The notes under the pieces: model-generated
Databases searched by the model: none
What the model was told of the DNA's origin: nothing
What the model saw: only the letters and a program-made list of their open reading frames with translations
NCBI RefSeq assembly: GCF_904849725.1
Contig: NC_058522.1
Span: 229,189,084 to 229,253,083 of the forward strand
DNA: 64,000 nt
Reading direction: 5' to 3'
Source: Hordeum vulgare subsp. vulgare
Taxonomy: Eukaryota > Streptophyta > Magnoliopsida > Poales > Poaceae
Program-made: the position numbers and the translations under genes
In this document: positions 22,276 to 33,588 of the stretch, piece by piece
Numbering within the stretch: position 1 is the first letter of the stretch
Layout: each line of letters opens with the position of its first letter

Positions 22276-23243
22276 CTATGGCAACGTAGACTCGAGGATT
22301 CCTTGGATCTGCCGCTTTATCCTGATGCAATCCATCAAAATGTTTCCACGCTTCCCCATCCAATGTGTGTACCACCCTCTTATTCCCATCCACATCTAGT
22401 TCGGCTCTTTTGCCTAATTTGTGCCATGTCATCTGTCTGGTTGTCTCTTCGACCATGAAAAGACGTTGAAGCCTTGGTACTATTGGGATATACCTAAGAA
22501 CACTAACTGCGATTTTGGTCTGCCTCTTCTCACCCATACCGCTGTCTACCACAAGATACGTGCAAGACTCGCAATTGGGACAATAGTCCAAGTGTGCATA
22601 CTCCTTCCTAAATAAGACACATCATTTCTCACATGCATCTATCTTCTCATAGGGCATCTTAAGTACACGAAGTATATTGTCCGACTGGTACAGGTTTGCA
22701 TGCATGACATGGCCTTTGGGTAGGAAGCGTCCAAATAGTGTCACATCGCGTTGTAGCATTCTCTTCCCAAGTTGAACTCAGCCTTCAGAGCCATTACTTG
22801 TGCAATTGCATCCAACTGACAAAGCTCAGTGTGCTCATGGAGAGGACGTTTTGAAGACCCCAACATTTCATAGAAGGCCTTTGCAGATTCCTCCATCTCA
22901 TCTTCCGAATGTCGGGAATCATCAAAGTCTTGCACCATGTCTTCGATCCCGGTACCATGCTCGTCGGTGCGACGATGGACCACCTCACCTCTGGTGCGTC
23001 GTATAGACTCACCATGAAATGTCCACACCGTATAATTAGGCTTAAAACCCTCCTCTACATGTGTTTAATCATTACAACCTCTGTCGTCTTTTTATAGTTG
23101 TCGCATCTAGGACAGGGGCAATAGTTTCTTTCCTGGCCATTTGCAAATGCGGCTTTCACAAACTCCTTGGTTTTTAGAAACCATGCTTTCGTCATCTCTT
23201 TCTGGCTAGGGTGACCGGTGTACATCCACACACGATCACTCAT
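22265..23243 (-). pseudogene. CACTA transposase (tnp2-type), N-terminal part
   Basis: The ATG at 23243 begins MSDRVWMYTGHPSQKEMTKA. The transposase-associated domain follows, with FVKAAFANGQERNYCPCPRC (Cys motif). Next come MVQDFDDSRHSEDEMEESAK with FYEMLGSSKRPLHEHTELCQ, and then MDYCPNCESCTYLVVDSGMG, the usual tnp2 cysteine motif. The part ends with WKHFDGLHQDKAADPRNPRV and VAIDGF, where the retrotransposon fragment takes over. Small frame changes separate the pieces. The protein would bind element ends and cut DNA in the nucleus; this copy lacks the region following VAIDGF. Confidence 0.7.
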
Positions 23244-23380
23244 CTTGCCTAGCTACTTAACACACAAGAAATATATTTATAAATAATTCAGCATATATAT
23301 TCATCAGTTAATCAAGTTCTCCATTTTTATTACGTCCATGCAACCTACATGCTAATAGGTAAAGATAGGTCCTAATCCCA

Positions 23381-23596
23381 CCTGAGTATGTGTAGATTGG
23401 GTTCGTTTTCCCATGCTCTGCTCCGTGTCCAACGCAAAATTTCGGCAGCACCTCCCCACTGTTCTACTGATACATGTCTCCGCAATAAAAAGAGAGGATG
23501 TGTATCCAGAGAACAACAGGGAGGCATTGACGAAATTATGCATCGGATCCGGAAAAAAGCATATGGGAAAACAAACCCAATCTACACATACTCGGG
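23381..23596. repeat. Imperfect inverted repeat upstream of the transposase
   Basis: The left arm, CCTGAGTATGTGTAGATTGG plus GTTCGTTTTCCCATGCT, is matched by its reverse complement at about 23558-23596, with a two-base insert and two or three mismatches. Arms are about 37 bases and the loop about 140. It lies just upstream of the transposase start, in the likely promoter or leader. Confidence 0.65.
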
Positions 23597-24059
23597 TTGT
23601 CCATGGATAACGTTGGACAATTCGAAAGAATCACGGTTATAAATATAAGCAAATGCATGCATATTTATAACTGTAACCCTTTGAAACACGAGACGCATAC
23701 TGGTCACACATATTGATAAATTAATTTAATTACCTACATCTAGCAAGTTTCATCCAAAAACCGACCCACAGTAAATGAAGGGGCGAGGAGGAGATGACAT
23801 TGGTACTGACCCACGAATGGAGGGGCGGAGCTTGTAGAATGCACGGGGAGGTCTTTGCATAGCAGAACTCACATTGACAAGATAACTGTCACATGTAAAT
23901 CCACCCGATCAACACAAATATTTTGTGTTCATTAATAAAATTGAAAAATTTATGACCTAACACAAATATACGGTGTATTAACAGTTGCGCGGAGTTTCGT
24001 GCTGGGGTGTGAGGATGTCGTGTTGGGGCGTCGTGTCGGGGTGTCGGGGCATCGTGTCA

Positions 24060-25190
24060 GGGTGTCATTTTCTTCTTCTTCCTCTTATTTTTTCGTCTTC
24101 TTCTTTTCTTCTTCTTCCATTTCTTCCTTTTCTTCTTCTTGTCCTTCATCTTCTTCTTCTTCTCTTCTTCTTTTGCCGGCAGGGGGAGAGAAGAAGAAGG
24201 AGGGCTCCTTCTCCTCCTTCCCCTTCTCATCTTCTTCTCTTCTTCTTCTTCTTCTTCTTCCTTCTTTTCATTTTTCCTATTCTTCTCCTCTTCTCCTCTT
24301 CTTGGAGCTAAATTAGCCAAGTATGTCTTTTTGGAGCTAAATGGGCTAATTATGTCATTTTGAGGAAAACAAGCTAAATATATAATATTCATGAGCTAAC
24401 CAAGGTTCATATGCCATTTTGAGCTTATTATGTCATTTTGGAGGATAATTAGCTATGTTCTGAGTTAACCAAGGTTCTTATGATGTTTTTACCCTAACTA
24501 AGCTAATTATGTCATATTGGAGGATAATTAGCTAAGTATGTCTTTGTTGGGGAAAATAAACTACGTAGAAGAAGAAAGAGAAGAAGAAAGAAGAGAAGAA
24601 GAAGGAGAAGGAGGAGAAGGAGAAGGAGGAGGAGGAGGAGAATGAGAAGGAGGAGGAGGAGAAGAAGAAGAGAAGAAGAAGGAGAATAAGAAGGAGAAGC
24701 AGGAGGAGAGAAGAAGAAAGAGAAGAAGGAGGGCTCCTTCTCCTCCTCATCCTTGTCCTTCTTCTTCTCTTCTTCTTCTTCTTCTTCCTTCTTTTCATTT
24801 TTCCTATTTCTTCTCCTCTTCTCCTCTTCTTCTTTTTCTCCTCCTCCTCCTCCCCCTCTTCTCCTCTTCTACCTCCTCCTCCTCTTCTTCTTCTTCTTCC
24901 TCTTATTTCTATTTCTGTTTTTCTTTATCCTCTTCTTCTACTTATTCTTCTTTTCTTATTTTTCTCTTCTTATCCTTCTTATTTTTTTCTTCTTCTCTTC
25001 TTCTTTTCTTCTTCTTCTCTTCTTCTCTTCTTCTCTTCTTCTCTTCTTCTCTTCTTCTTTTCTTCTTCTCCTTCTTATTTTTCTTCTCCTCTTCTTCTTC
25101 TTCTTCTTCTTCTTTTTATTTTTCTTCTCCTCCTCCTCCTCCTCTTCTCATCTTCTCCTCCTCTTCTTCTTCTTCCTCTTCTTTCTATTA
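24060..25190. repeat. CACTA right internal array with GA/TC blocks
   Basis: Polypyrimidine and polypurine tracts (24067-24300, 24555-24735 purine, 24735-25190 pyrimidine) surround units with GAGCTAAATGGGCTAATTAT, AAATATATAATATTCATGAG and CTAACCAAGGTTC (24400, 24467). They are in direct, not inverted, orientation relative to the left array at 14100-15480. The long Ser/Phe/Leu or Lys/Arg frames here are low-complexity artefacts. Confidence 0.7.
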
Positions 25191-25310
25191 AGCTAACTAA
25201 CTAACTAACCTAACTAACCAAGCTAACTAACTGACCTAACTAATTTAACAAGCTAACTAACTAACCTCAACCTAATAAACTAAAAAACTAACCTAACTAA
25301 TTTAACAAAA
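25190..25310. repeat. CTAACTAA-type short tandem repeats
   Basis: Irregular copies of CTAACTAA, CTAACC and AAGCTAACTAACT cover about 120 bases. They look like a degenerated extension of the AGCTAA motif in the adjoining array. Confidence 0.6.
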
Positions 25311-25895
25311 TAAAAATAATGAAAAACTAGATCTTATGTATGGCTGGAAGACCACCACCACAGAGATCATGACAATATACCAAGCCCTAAATCAGTGGGT
25401 ATCTAGCTAGATGTATAGTAGAAACTCAAACTGCTCCATGACAGATGGTCTTTATATGAAAAGATAGCATTTGTGTTACCAATTCCTACTTTTTGCAACT
25501 TAATTTTGCTATTGAGCACCACAGGCTAGTGGCAGATGGTCTTTATTACAGATTTTCCCAAACACAGCAAAATAATAAAAGCTTGGGCATTATTACATAT
25601 TTCCCCAAACAGGTGATTTGAACTATGAGTATGGTTATGTGACACTTGTAGACATATGCATTAAGGTTCATTCAAGAATGTGACAGTAGTGCCTCTATCT
25701 ACACAAGAAGAAGTAATTGTGAGGGTTAAACCTACAATGTTCACGGAGGAACATCAGCACAGAACCATGGCATGATTTCACAGATGTTCCACAAGAACCA
25801 TAGGAACCAAACAAGCACATCGGTAGTAGATAAAGTCTAAGCTAACCTTGAGGGCTAAACCCACTAAAATGGCAAGAACAAAACATCACCACAAC
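25311..25895. other. Unassigned CACTA internal sequence
   Basis: No coding frame or clear repeat is seen, apart from a partial duplication of CAGATGGTCTTTAT (near 25444 and 25533). It probably belongs to the 5' non-coding part of the CACTA element upstream of its transposase. Confidence 0.4.
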
Positions 25896-26110
25896 CCAGA
25901 ACCGGACAAATTGCGTGGGGGGGCTCACCAGCCGGGGCGGCGGCGCCGGGGGTGTTGGGGTGGCGGGGCGGCGCCGGGGACGGTGGTGAGGCGGCACCGG
26001 GGCTGTGGGGGCACCGGGGCGGCGCCGGGGGCGGTGGGGAGGCGGCATCGGGGCTGTGGGGCACTGAGGCGGCGCCGGGGGTGGTGGGGCGGCGATGCGA
26101 CAGGGCCGGT
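25896..26110. repeat. GC-rich minisatellite near the CACTA right end
   Basis: Variants of GGGGCGGCGCCGGGGGCGGT and GGGGCTGTGGGGCACTGAGG recur about every 30-35 bases. The block is far richer in GC than its surroundings. Proline/alanine-rich frames through it on either strand are by-products. Confidence 0.6.
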
Positions 26111-26214
26111 GGGTGGCGACGGTGGTGGCAGCGGTGGGCGTCGGGGATAGGAGTGGAAGAGAGGGTGGAGCGTGTAGGAGTGAGTGAGATAGAGGGGCCG
26201 GGGTGGAGCAAAGA

Positions 26215-26569
26215 GCCGTTACAGACGTTAGCTCTTTGCCGTCTGCTGGCGGGCCGAAAAGAGTCTAGACTCTTTGCCGTCTGTCTCCGGACTATTTGTC
26301 ATCCGCTAGCATAGGTGAAAGAAGAGACTCGAGTTTGAGCTAACGTCCCCGCAGTCAGGTGGGCCCCACCTGTAGCTTTGTCGTCTGCTGTGCGGCTCTT
26401 TACCGTCTGCGGCTGACGACAAAGAAGTGACTGATGGCAAAGACCTTTTATGCCATCAGCCAGTTCTTTCTCATCCGCTTTGTGGAAGCTGATGGCAAAG
26501 ACACTCTTTGCCATCAGCCAGCAGACGACAAAGATCTGGCAGACGGAAAATAACTGAATTCCAGTAGTG
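26215..26569 (-). repeat. CACTA right terminal and subterminal repeats
   Basis: Many CTTTGCCGTCTGC-like and GGCAAAG motifs in both orientations lead to the terminal CTGAATTCCAGTAGTG, the inverted counterpart of the left end. The right subterminal zone is shorter and lacks the 25-bp tandem repeat of the left. Confidence 0.75.
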
Positions 26570-26572
26570 ATT

Positions 26573-27519
26573 CCATGATTAACACCATACCTAGTAAGCA
26601 ATTTACGGAAAGCACCATGAATAAAGTGTGAACCACCATCAGTCATTAAATATCTAGGGACTCCAAATCTAGGGAAAATAACTTTTTTAGCATTTTAGTA
26701 GAAGTGTTATGATCAATGCTACTAGTTGGAATAGCTTCTACCCACTTAGTAACACAATCACAAGCAACTAGAATATAAGTATACCCGTTGGATTTTGGAA
26801 AAGGTCCCATATAATCAAAACCCGAAACATCAAATGGTTCTCTAACAAGAGTGTAATTCATAGGCACTTCGTGACATCTACTAATATTACTAATTCTTTG
26901 ACATTCATGACAATACAAGACAATCTTAGGAGCATCCTTGAAGAGAGTAGGCCAATAAAACAGATTGTAATACCTTGTGTGCAGTTCTATCTCCCGCGTG
27001 CTGTCATCCGTAGTCCTCAGAGTGACACTTGTATAGGATTTGTCCTTCTTCATGCTCAGGTACACAATGTCTAATAATACCATCTACCCCTTCTTTATAA
27101 AGGTGTGGATCGTCCGAAAAGTAATGTCTGAAATCATAGAAGAACTTTTTCTTTTGTTGGTATGTGAAACTAGGCGATATAAATTTAGCAACAATGTAAT
27201 TAGCATAATCAGCATACCAAGGAGCATTGCGTGAAGCATTTATAACAGCTAATTGTTCATCAGGGAAGCTATCATCAATATGTAGTGGGTAATCAAGAAC
27301 ATTTTCTAGTCTAGACAAGTTATCTGCTATGGAGTTATCAGCGCCCTTTCTATCACTAATATGCAAATCAAATTCTTGTAGCAGAAGGACCCATCTAATA
27401 AGTCTAGGCTTAACATCTTTCTTTTCCATAAGGTATTTAATAGCAGCTTGATCAGTGTGAACAGTTACTTTGGAATCAACAATATAAGGTCTAAACTTAT
27501 CAGAAGCAAACACAACCAC
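26573..27519 (-). pseudogene. RNase H end and integrase N-terminal/core of element A
   Basis: RNase H appears as [20 protein letters not shown] and [14 protein letters not shown]. It is followed by the linker, the CHECQRISNISRC zinc-binding end, and the integrase core with PFDVSGFDYMGPFPKSNGYT (first Asp) and LMTDGGSHFIHGAF (second Asp). It is cut after GVNHGI by the CACTA transposon, so the third catalytic residue sits at about 13130-13160. Frameshifts near 27000-27083 and 26646 split it further. Confidence 0.7.
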
Positions 27520-27737
27520 TCAAAATTCCTTTTCAGTGGTAGCGTAGTTTCTTTAAGCACTGTCTAGAGTTTTACCAGCATAATGGATGACATTTAGTTT
27601 CTTATCCACTCTTCGTACTAGAACAACACCAATAGCCTAATCACTAGCATCACACATAATTTCAAAGGGTAGGTTCCAATCAGGTGGTTGAACAACAGGT
27701 GCAGTGATTAAGGCTTTTTTAAGAATTTCAAATGCTT

Positions 27738-28626
27738 CTACACAATCATCATCAAAACAAATGGAATATCCTTTTGCAAAAGATTAGTGAGAGGCTTAGA
27801 AATTTTAGATAAGTCTTTAATAAATCTCATATAGAAACTAGCATGACCAAGGAAACTTCTTGTACCTTTGATATCTGTTGGACACGACATTTTTTCAATA
27901 GCATCAACTTTAGCTTTGTCAACTTCAATACCTCTTTCGGAGATTTTGTGTCCCAATACGATGCCTTCATTAGCCATAAAGTGGCACTTCTCCCAATTCG
28001 AGACAATATTAGTTTCTTCACATCTCTGCAAAACTTGATCAAGGTTGCTCAAGCAATCATCAAAAGAAGTTTTGTAAACGGAAAAATCATCCATGACAAC
28101 CTCAACAATCTTTTCACAAAAGTCAAAGAATATAGCCATCATACATCTTTGAATGGTAGTAGATGCATTGCATATACCAAAAGGCATACGTCTATAAGCA
28201 AGGTACCAAAAGGGCAAGTAAAAGTGGTCTTCTCTTGATCCTCTTTGATACAAGTATTTGAGAGAAACCAGAGTAACCATCTAGAAAGCAAAAATGTGTA
28301 TGTTTGCATAGTCTTTCTAGCATTTGATCTACAAAAGGTAGCGGATAATGATCTTTCCTAGTAGCCTTATTTAATTTCCTGAAATCAATTACCATTCTAT
28401 ATGCAGTAACAATTCTTTGCGGGATTAATTCATCTTTATCATTACGAACAACGGTAATACCTCCCTTTTTAGGGACACAATCAACGACACTAACACATCT
28501 ACTATTAGCAATAGGACAAATTGTACGTGCCTCCAGAAGCTTTAGTATTAGATTTCCTACCACTTCCTTCATTTTAGGATTTAATCGTCGTTGGTGATCA
28601 ACAATTGGTTTAGCATCAGTCTCCAT
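27738..28626 (-). pseudogene. Reverse transcriptase of element A, broken
   Basis: Two overlapping frames carry the RT. The first has MKEVVGNLILKLLEARTICP, FVPKKGG-like text and RMVIDFRKLNKATRKDHYPL, with FLDGYSGFSQI. The second has RRMPFGICNASTTIQRCMMA, the active-site region VVMDDFSVYKTSFDDCLSNL, and SCPTDIKGTRSFLGHASFYM. A frameshift near 28200-28280 separates them. The arrangement is that of Athila RT, with MDD in place of the usual Gypsy LDD. It would copy element RNA into DNA. Confidence 0.7.
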
Positions 28627-28641
28627 ATTGATTTTGTGCTG

Positions 28642-29160
28642 TCATAGAGTGGGGCTAATGCCCTTAAGATCATCAAGTGTATATCCAATAGTGGCATGGT
28701 GCTTCCTTGGAGTTTTCAATAATCTCCCTTCTTCATGCTCTGAAAGGTTAGCAGTAATAATAATAGGATATATGTCTTTTTCATAAAGATAAGCATACTT
28801 CAGAGTATCAGGTAATTGTTTAAGCTCAAACACGGGATCACCCTTAGGTGGACGACGATCCCTGAGTATTTCAATAGGTAGGTTGTGTTTCAGAATAGGC
28901 TGTTGATCAAAGAAAATCTTATCTATTTCATTCCTTTCATTCATATACATATCATTTTCATGGTCTAGCAAATATTATTTTAAGGGATTGGTAGGAGGCA
29001 CAACAATAGAAGCGATACCAATAATTTCATCTTTACTAAGAGGTTCTTTGTCATGGGGTTGTCTACGAAATTTAGAGAAATTGAACTCATGAGATGCATC
29101 CCCAAAACTTATAGTAACCGTTTCCATTTCACAATCAATCTTAGCATTAAAAATATTCAA
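28642..29160 (-). pseudogene. Protease-RT linker of element A
   Basis: Two frames read FGDASHEFNFSKFRRQPHDK and LDHENDMYMNERNEIDKIFF, with DTLKYAYLYEKDIYPIIITA and GYTLDDLKGISPTL. This region of Athila polyproteins between protease and RT has no known enzymatic role. It matches element B at 37290-37680. Confidence 0.55.
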
Positions 29161-29358
29161 GAAGGGTCCACCGAATATAATGGGACAAAAATCATCTTAT
29201 GGGGAACCGAGAACAAGAAAATCAGTAGGATACTTTATTTTGTCACACAAGACTAAAACATCTGTAGGAATCCCAATTGGTGAAATAGTATCTCTATTAG
29301 GAAGCTTGATGGTAACATCAATTTCCTCTAATTAGGCTGGTGCAATATCATTCATAAT

Positions 29359-30578
29359 TTATTGGTATAAGTTAAAGGGAATTGCACTCACACTAGCACC
29401 CACATCACATAAGCCATAATAAGAATGATCTCCTATTTTAACAGAAACAACAGACACGCCAAGAATAGGTCTATGTTTACCCTTAGTATCAGGTCTAGCA
29501 ATTCTAGCGGCTTCATCACAGAAATGAATGACATGCCCATCAATATTATCAAGCAAGAGATCTTTAACCATAGAAATATTAGGTTCAACTTTATGAACTA
29601 CAGTTGAAGCTGTAGCATGTTCCTTTATCATAACAGGAAAGGGTGGTTTCTCAATATAATGAGTAGGAATAAAGGGATCAACATTATAAATAATGGTTTC
29701 TTCTTCAACTTTAATAGGTTCTATACCACTTTAACTTCAATGGGAGGATGATATTTAAACAGCTTATCCTTGCGGAGAACAACATGAGTAGCAAAAGATT
29801 CACAAAATGAAGCTACTACTTCAGAGTCAAGTCCATATTTAGTGCTAAAATCACAAAAAGTATCAGTGACTATAAAGGATTTAACACAATCGGAATTAAG
29901 GCTTATACCTGACTCATTACCTTTGTCGAGTTCCCAATCTTCAGAGTTGAGTTTAATTCTTTCCAATAAGTCCCATTTGAATTCAATATCTTTCTTCATA
30001 AAAGAAGCAGCACAACAAGTGTCGAACATGGATTGATCATTACGAGAGAGACGAGCATAAAAATTATGAATAATAATTTCTCTTGGAAGCTCACGATTGG
30101 GGCATGAATATAACATTGACTTAAGCCTCCCCCAAGCTTGAGAGATTCTTTCTCCTTCAAGAGGTCAAAAATTATAAATATAATTCCGGTCACGATGAAC
30201 ATGATGCATAGGATAGAACTTTTGAGAAAATTCCAATTTTGATCGGTTCTAGTTCCATGATCCAATAACATCACATAGCCTATAACATGTATACCACTTC
30301 TCATTCAAAGATAAAGAAAAGACCTTATTCTTGACATCATCCTCGGGCAGACCTGCAAGCTTAAATAATTCACACACTTCATCCACATATATTAGGTGCA
30401 AATTAGGATGTAGTGTTGCATATCCTACAAAAGGATTAGCTAGCAGGTTTTCTATCATACCCGAAGGAATTTCATAATAAATATTTTCAGTAGGTGCAGA
30501 AGGTTGAGGAGCATCTCTTCGTGCTTCCGGTCGGGGTGAAGATACCCCAAAGAAGCTCCTGACACGATTATTTTCCAT
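29359..30578 (-). pseudogene. Gag and protease of element A, broken
   Basis: The start at the ATG giving MENNRVRSFFGVSSPRPEAR is followed by YYEIPSGMIENLLANPFVGY, VCELFKLAGLPEDDVKNKVF, and, after a frameshift, NRELPREIIIHNFYARLSRN and KWDLLERIKLNSEDWELDKG. The protease motif GLCDVGASVSAIPFNLY comes last. At least three frame changes break it. Gag would form the particle; the D-V-G-A motif is the protease active site in its Athila form. Confidence 0.65.
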
Positions 30579-30652
30579 AGTGACAAGTGACAGTAAATTT
30601 TAGCATAGTATATAATTTTTTCTTACCAAGTCCAACTTACCAAAGGTGCTTT

Positions 30653-30672
30653 GATCCCTGGCAACGGAGCCA
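30653..30672 (-). other. Primer binding site of element A (tRNA-Asp type)
   Basis: On the minus strand TGGCTCCGTTGCCAGGGATC matches the tRNA-Asp-type site TGGCGCCGTTGCCGGGGATC with two differences. The gap to the LTR is 11 bases, as in E and B. Confidence 0.65.
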
Positions 30673-30683
30673 GAAAAGTGTCT

Positions 30684-32131
30684 AAACTACCCACAAGTAT
30701 AGGGGATCTATCGTAGTCCTTTCAGTAAGTAAGAGTGTCGAACCCAACGAGGGGCAAAAGGAAATGACAAGCGGTTTTTAGTAAGGTATTCTGTGCAAGC
30801 ATTGAAATTATGGGTAACAGATAGTTTTGTGATAAGGTAATTTGTAACCATTAAAAAATTACAATTGTAACAAAGGTGCAGCAAGGTGTCCCAATCCTTT
30901 TTGTAGCAAAGAAGAAGCCTGGACAAACTCTTATATAAAGTAAAACGCTCCCAAGGACACATGGGAATTTATTTCAAGCAAGTTTCCATCATGTTCATAT
31001 GATTCACATTCGTTACTTTGATAATTTGATATGTGGGTGAACCGGTACTTGGGTGCCGCCCTTACTTGGACTAACCGCACACTTATGATTAACCTCTCTC
31101 GCAAGCATCAGCAACTACAAAATAGGAATTAAGATAAATCTAACCATAGCATTGAACATATGGATCCAAATCAGCCCCTTATGAAGCAACACAAAAACTA
31201 GGGTTTAAGCTTTTTTCACTCTAGCAACCCGTCATCTACTTATTACTTACCAATGCCTTCCTCTAGGCCCAAATATTGGTGCAGTGTCATGTAGTCGACG
31301 TTCACATGACAACACTTGTGGAGAGACAACATATAACTTAACAAAATATCGAACAAATACTAAATTGACATGATTACTTATAACATGACTTATCCCATGT
31401 CCTCAGGAACAAACGTAACTACTCACAAAGCATATTCATGTTTGTAATAAGAGGAGTACTAATAATCATTAATGATCTGAACATATGATCTTCCACCAAA
31501 TAATACAAGTAGAATCAACTACAAAGAGTTATCAACACTACTAGCAACCCACATGTACCAATCTGAGGTTTTCAGACAAAGATCGGATACAAGATATGAA
31601 CTAGGGTTTGAAGAGGAGATGGTGCTGATGAAGATTTTGATGGATATTGACCCGCTCTCTATGAGAGGATCGTTGGTGATGACGATGGCTCCGATTTCCC
31701 CCTCCGAGAGGGAACGTCGGAGCTCTAGCTTGGTTCTGTCGAAGTTCTGCCTCAAGACGGAGGCATAGCGTCCCAAAAGCTCTCTTATGATATTTTGAAG
31801 GTCAAAAACCTTGATTGAGCAGAAGATGGGCACCGGAGCCCTGCCAGGGGGGCCACAAGCCTGCAGGGCGAGGCCAGATGGGCACCCATTAGTTTTTATA
31901 TATTCCAAAATAATTCTCCGTAAATTTTCAAGACTTTCGGAGCTGTGAAGAGTAGGTCTCTCAGATTTGCTCTTTTTCTAGTCCAGAATTCCAGCTGGCG
32001 GCATTCTCCCTCTTCATGTAAATCTTGTAAAATAAGAGAGAAAAGACATAAGTATTGTACCATAATGTGTAGTAACATCCCATAATGCAATAAATATTGA
32101 TATAAAAGCATGATGAAAAATGGTCGTATCA
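30684..32131 (-). mobile_element. LTR shared by Athila elements A and B
   Basis: On the minus strand it runs from TGATACGACCATTTTTCATC to about ATACTTGTGGGTAGTTT; the terminal CA is mutated compared with the B outer LTR (GGGTCATCA). On its left lie the primer site and gag of A, so it is the 5' LTR of A. On its right lies the polypurine tract GCTTGGGGCAGT followed by the 3' region of B, so it is also the 3' LTR of B. It aligns with the B outer LTR (39282-40528) at roughly 88 percent over the first 230 bases by eye. A half copy of the GC hairpin module lies near 31856. Confidence 0.75.
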
Positions 32132-33580
32132 ACTGCCCCAAGCTTAGACCTCGCTTGTTCTCAAGCGAAAGCCAAGATCAATAAATATGCCCACATGTTT
32201 AGAGATAGAGGTGTCGATAAAATAAAATACGGACATGCAGGCATCATGATTATCTCTAGAACTACAACATATGTTGACATAGAATATCTTATGCTAGAGT
32301 GAGAGTTCATTCACAAGGCAAAATATGAGTCAAGAACTCTATTGATAACTAACAAACTATGACTTCAGTCATTGAGGCAATTCAATTTATCGCAACATAG
32401 GAAAGAGTCAACATAAGAGCTTTGAAAGCAAATCCACATACTCAATCATCTTATACTATTTTATAATTGCTAACACTCGCGCAATACCTTATGTGGTCAA
32501 AGCTTCAATCGGACACAGAGAAAGATAGGGGCTTCTAGTTTTACCTCCCAATTATTTACCTCAAGGGTAATGTCAACAATAATAACTCATGATCACCCAC
32601 ATCCAAGTGGATATATTTGTCTAGATCATTCCCCAGCACATGACGCTTGCCAAAAGATAAAGACGAAATAAAGGAAGTGGTGATGATCACCACGACTCTT
32701 ACACAAAGGTAAGTACTAGAAAGTAAAAGTAACAGATAGGCCCTTTGCAGAGGGAAGCAGAGGTTGCCATGCGCTTTTATAGTAGGATGCACAATCTCGT
32801 AATGCAAAAGAACGTCAATTTATATTGCCCCTTGTGATAAAGAACTTTACTATGCAGTTCGTCGCTTTTATTTCTGCTATATCACAAGTTCGTATAAAGT
32901 TTATTTTCCTCGCAGTAATAAACCACACATATTTAAGGAGCATTTTTTATTTCTTACACCGATGACAACTTACTTGAAGGATCTTACTCAATCCATAGGT
33001 AGGTATGGTGGACTCTCAAGACAAAACTGAGTTAAAGGCTTTTTGGATGCACAAATAGTATCTCTACTTGGTGCAGGAGTTTCTGGCAAATATGAGGTGG
33101 AAGCAAGCGACACATGTTGAAGGATCTATAACCATATAACTTCTATTCGGAAATAAGCAAACATAACTCATTATGTTGTCTTCCATTTCCAACATCAACT
33201 TTTTAGCATATAATAATTTAATGAGTGCTCAGAATCATAAAATATGTCTAAGATAATATATTTATATTTGAACCTCTCTTTCTTTATTACTTCCTTTTAA
33301 TTGAAACAATGACCAATAGCTTTGTTTGTCAACTCACAACAAATTTCAATCAGCATACTTTTTCTAGGTGAAGTCTTCACTCCCATAAGATCATTATGTA
33401 TGCTCTTTTGCTTTAATTCTATACTTCTTTCTATTTATTTTTTCTCTAGATCATAGCAAGAAAGAAAAGCCCTCAACTCAAAACTACTCTTTATTATATA
33501 ACTCATGGACTTGCTTACATAGGGGGGACAAAAGGAAAACTTAAAACTAGATCACACTAAAACTTCATTCTGCTGGAGCA
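32132..33580 (-). other. 3' non-coding region of element B
   Basis: It starts at the LTR with the polypurine tract (minus strand AAGCTTGGGGCAGT) and continues with AT-rich sequence with no recognised frame. The part from about 32870 has a counterpart at 10913-11640 in element A; the first 0.74 kb does not. Confidence 0.55.
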
Positions 33581-33588
33581 AGATATAA

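Larger units (their letters stand above)
13173..26569 (-). mobile_element. CACTA (En/Spm-type) DNA transposon, 13.4 kb
   Basis: The left end reads CACTACAGGAATCAG and the right end, reverse complemented, CACTACTGGAATTCAG. Both are followed by repeated TTTGCCGTCTGC-like subterminal motifs in inverted orientation. The three bases ATT flank both sides (13170-13172, 26570-26572), as expected for CACTA. The unoccupied site survives in element B near 35117: removing the transposon and one ATT from A restores the base order of B apart from point differences. Both genes, an ORF2 and a tnp2-type transposase, lie on the minus strand. The transposase has lost its middle to a Sirevirus fragment, so the copy cannot mobilise itself. 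Element direction is taken from gene direction. Confidence 0.9.
10913..30683 (-). mobile_element. Athila element A, internal region, interrupted by CACTA
   Basis: Reading the minus strand from right to left gives primer site, gag, protease, RT, RNase H, integrase, a small extra ORF and 3' untranslated sequence. The CACTA transposon occupies 13173-26569 inside integrase. The element aligns along its length with element B (32132-39281). Compared with B, the last 0.78 kb before the 3' LTR and that LTR are missing at the left edge, where E is fused on. All frames are damaged. Confidence 0.75.

Noticed and set aside
22240..22290. A second LTR end for the Sirevirus fragment
   Set aside because: No TG/CA end resembling the LTR at 20070-21484 is found and coding sequence of the fragment runs up to the junction.
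24753..25196. 147-residue Ser/Phe/Leu-rich open frame
   Set aside because: It is entirely a polypyrimidine microsatellite product.
25842..26314. Pro/Ala-rich and Gly-rich frames of about 100-120 residues
   Set aside because: They come from a GC-rich minisatellite; both strands are open for the same reason.
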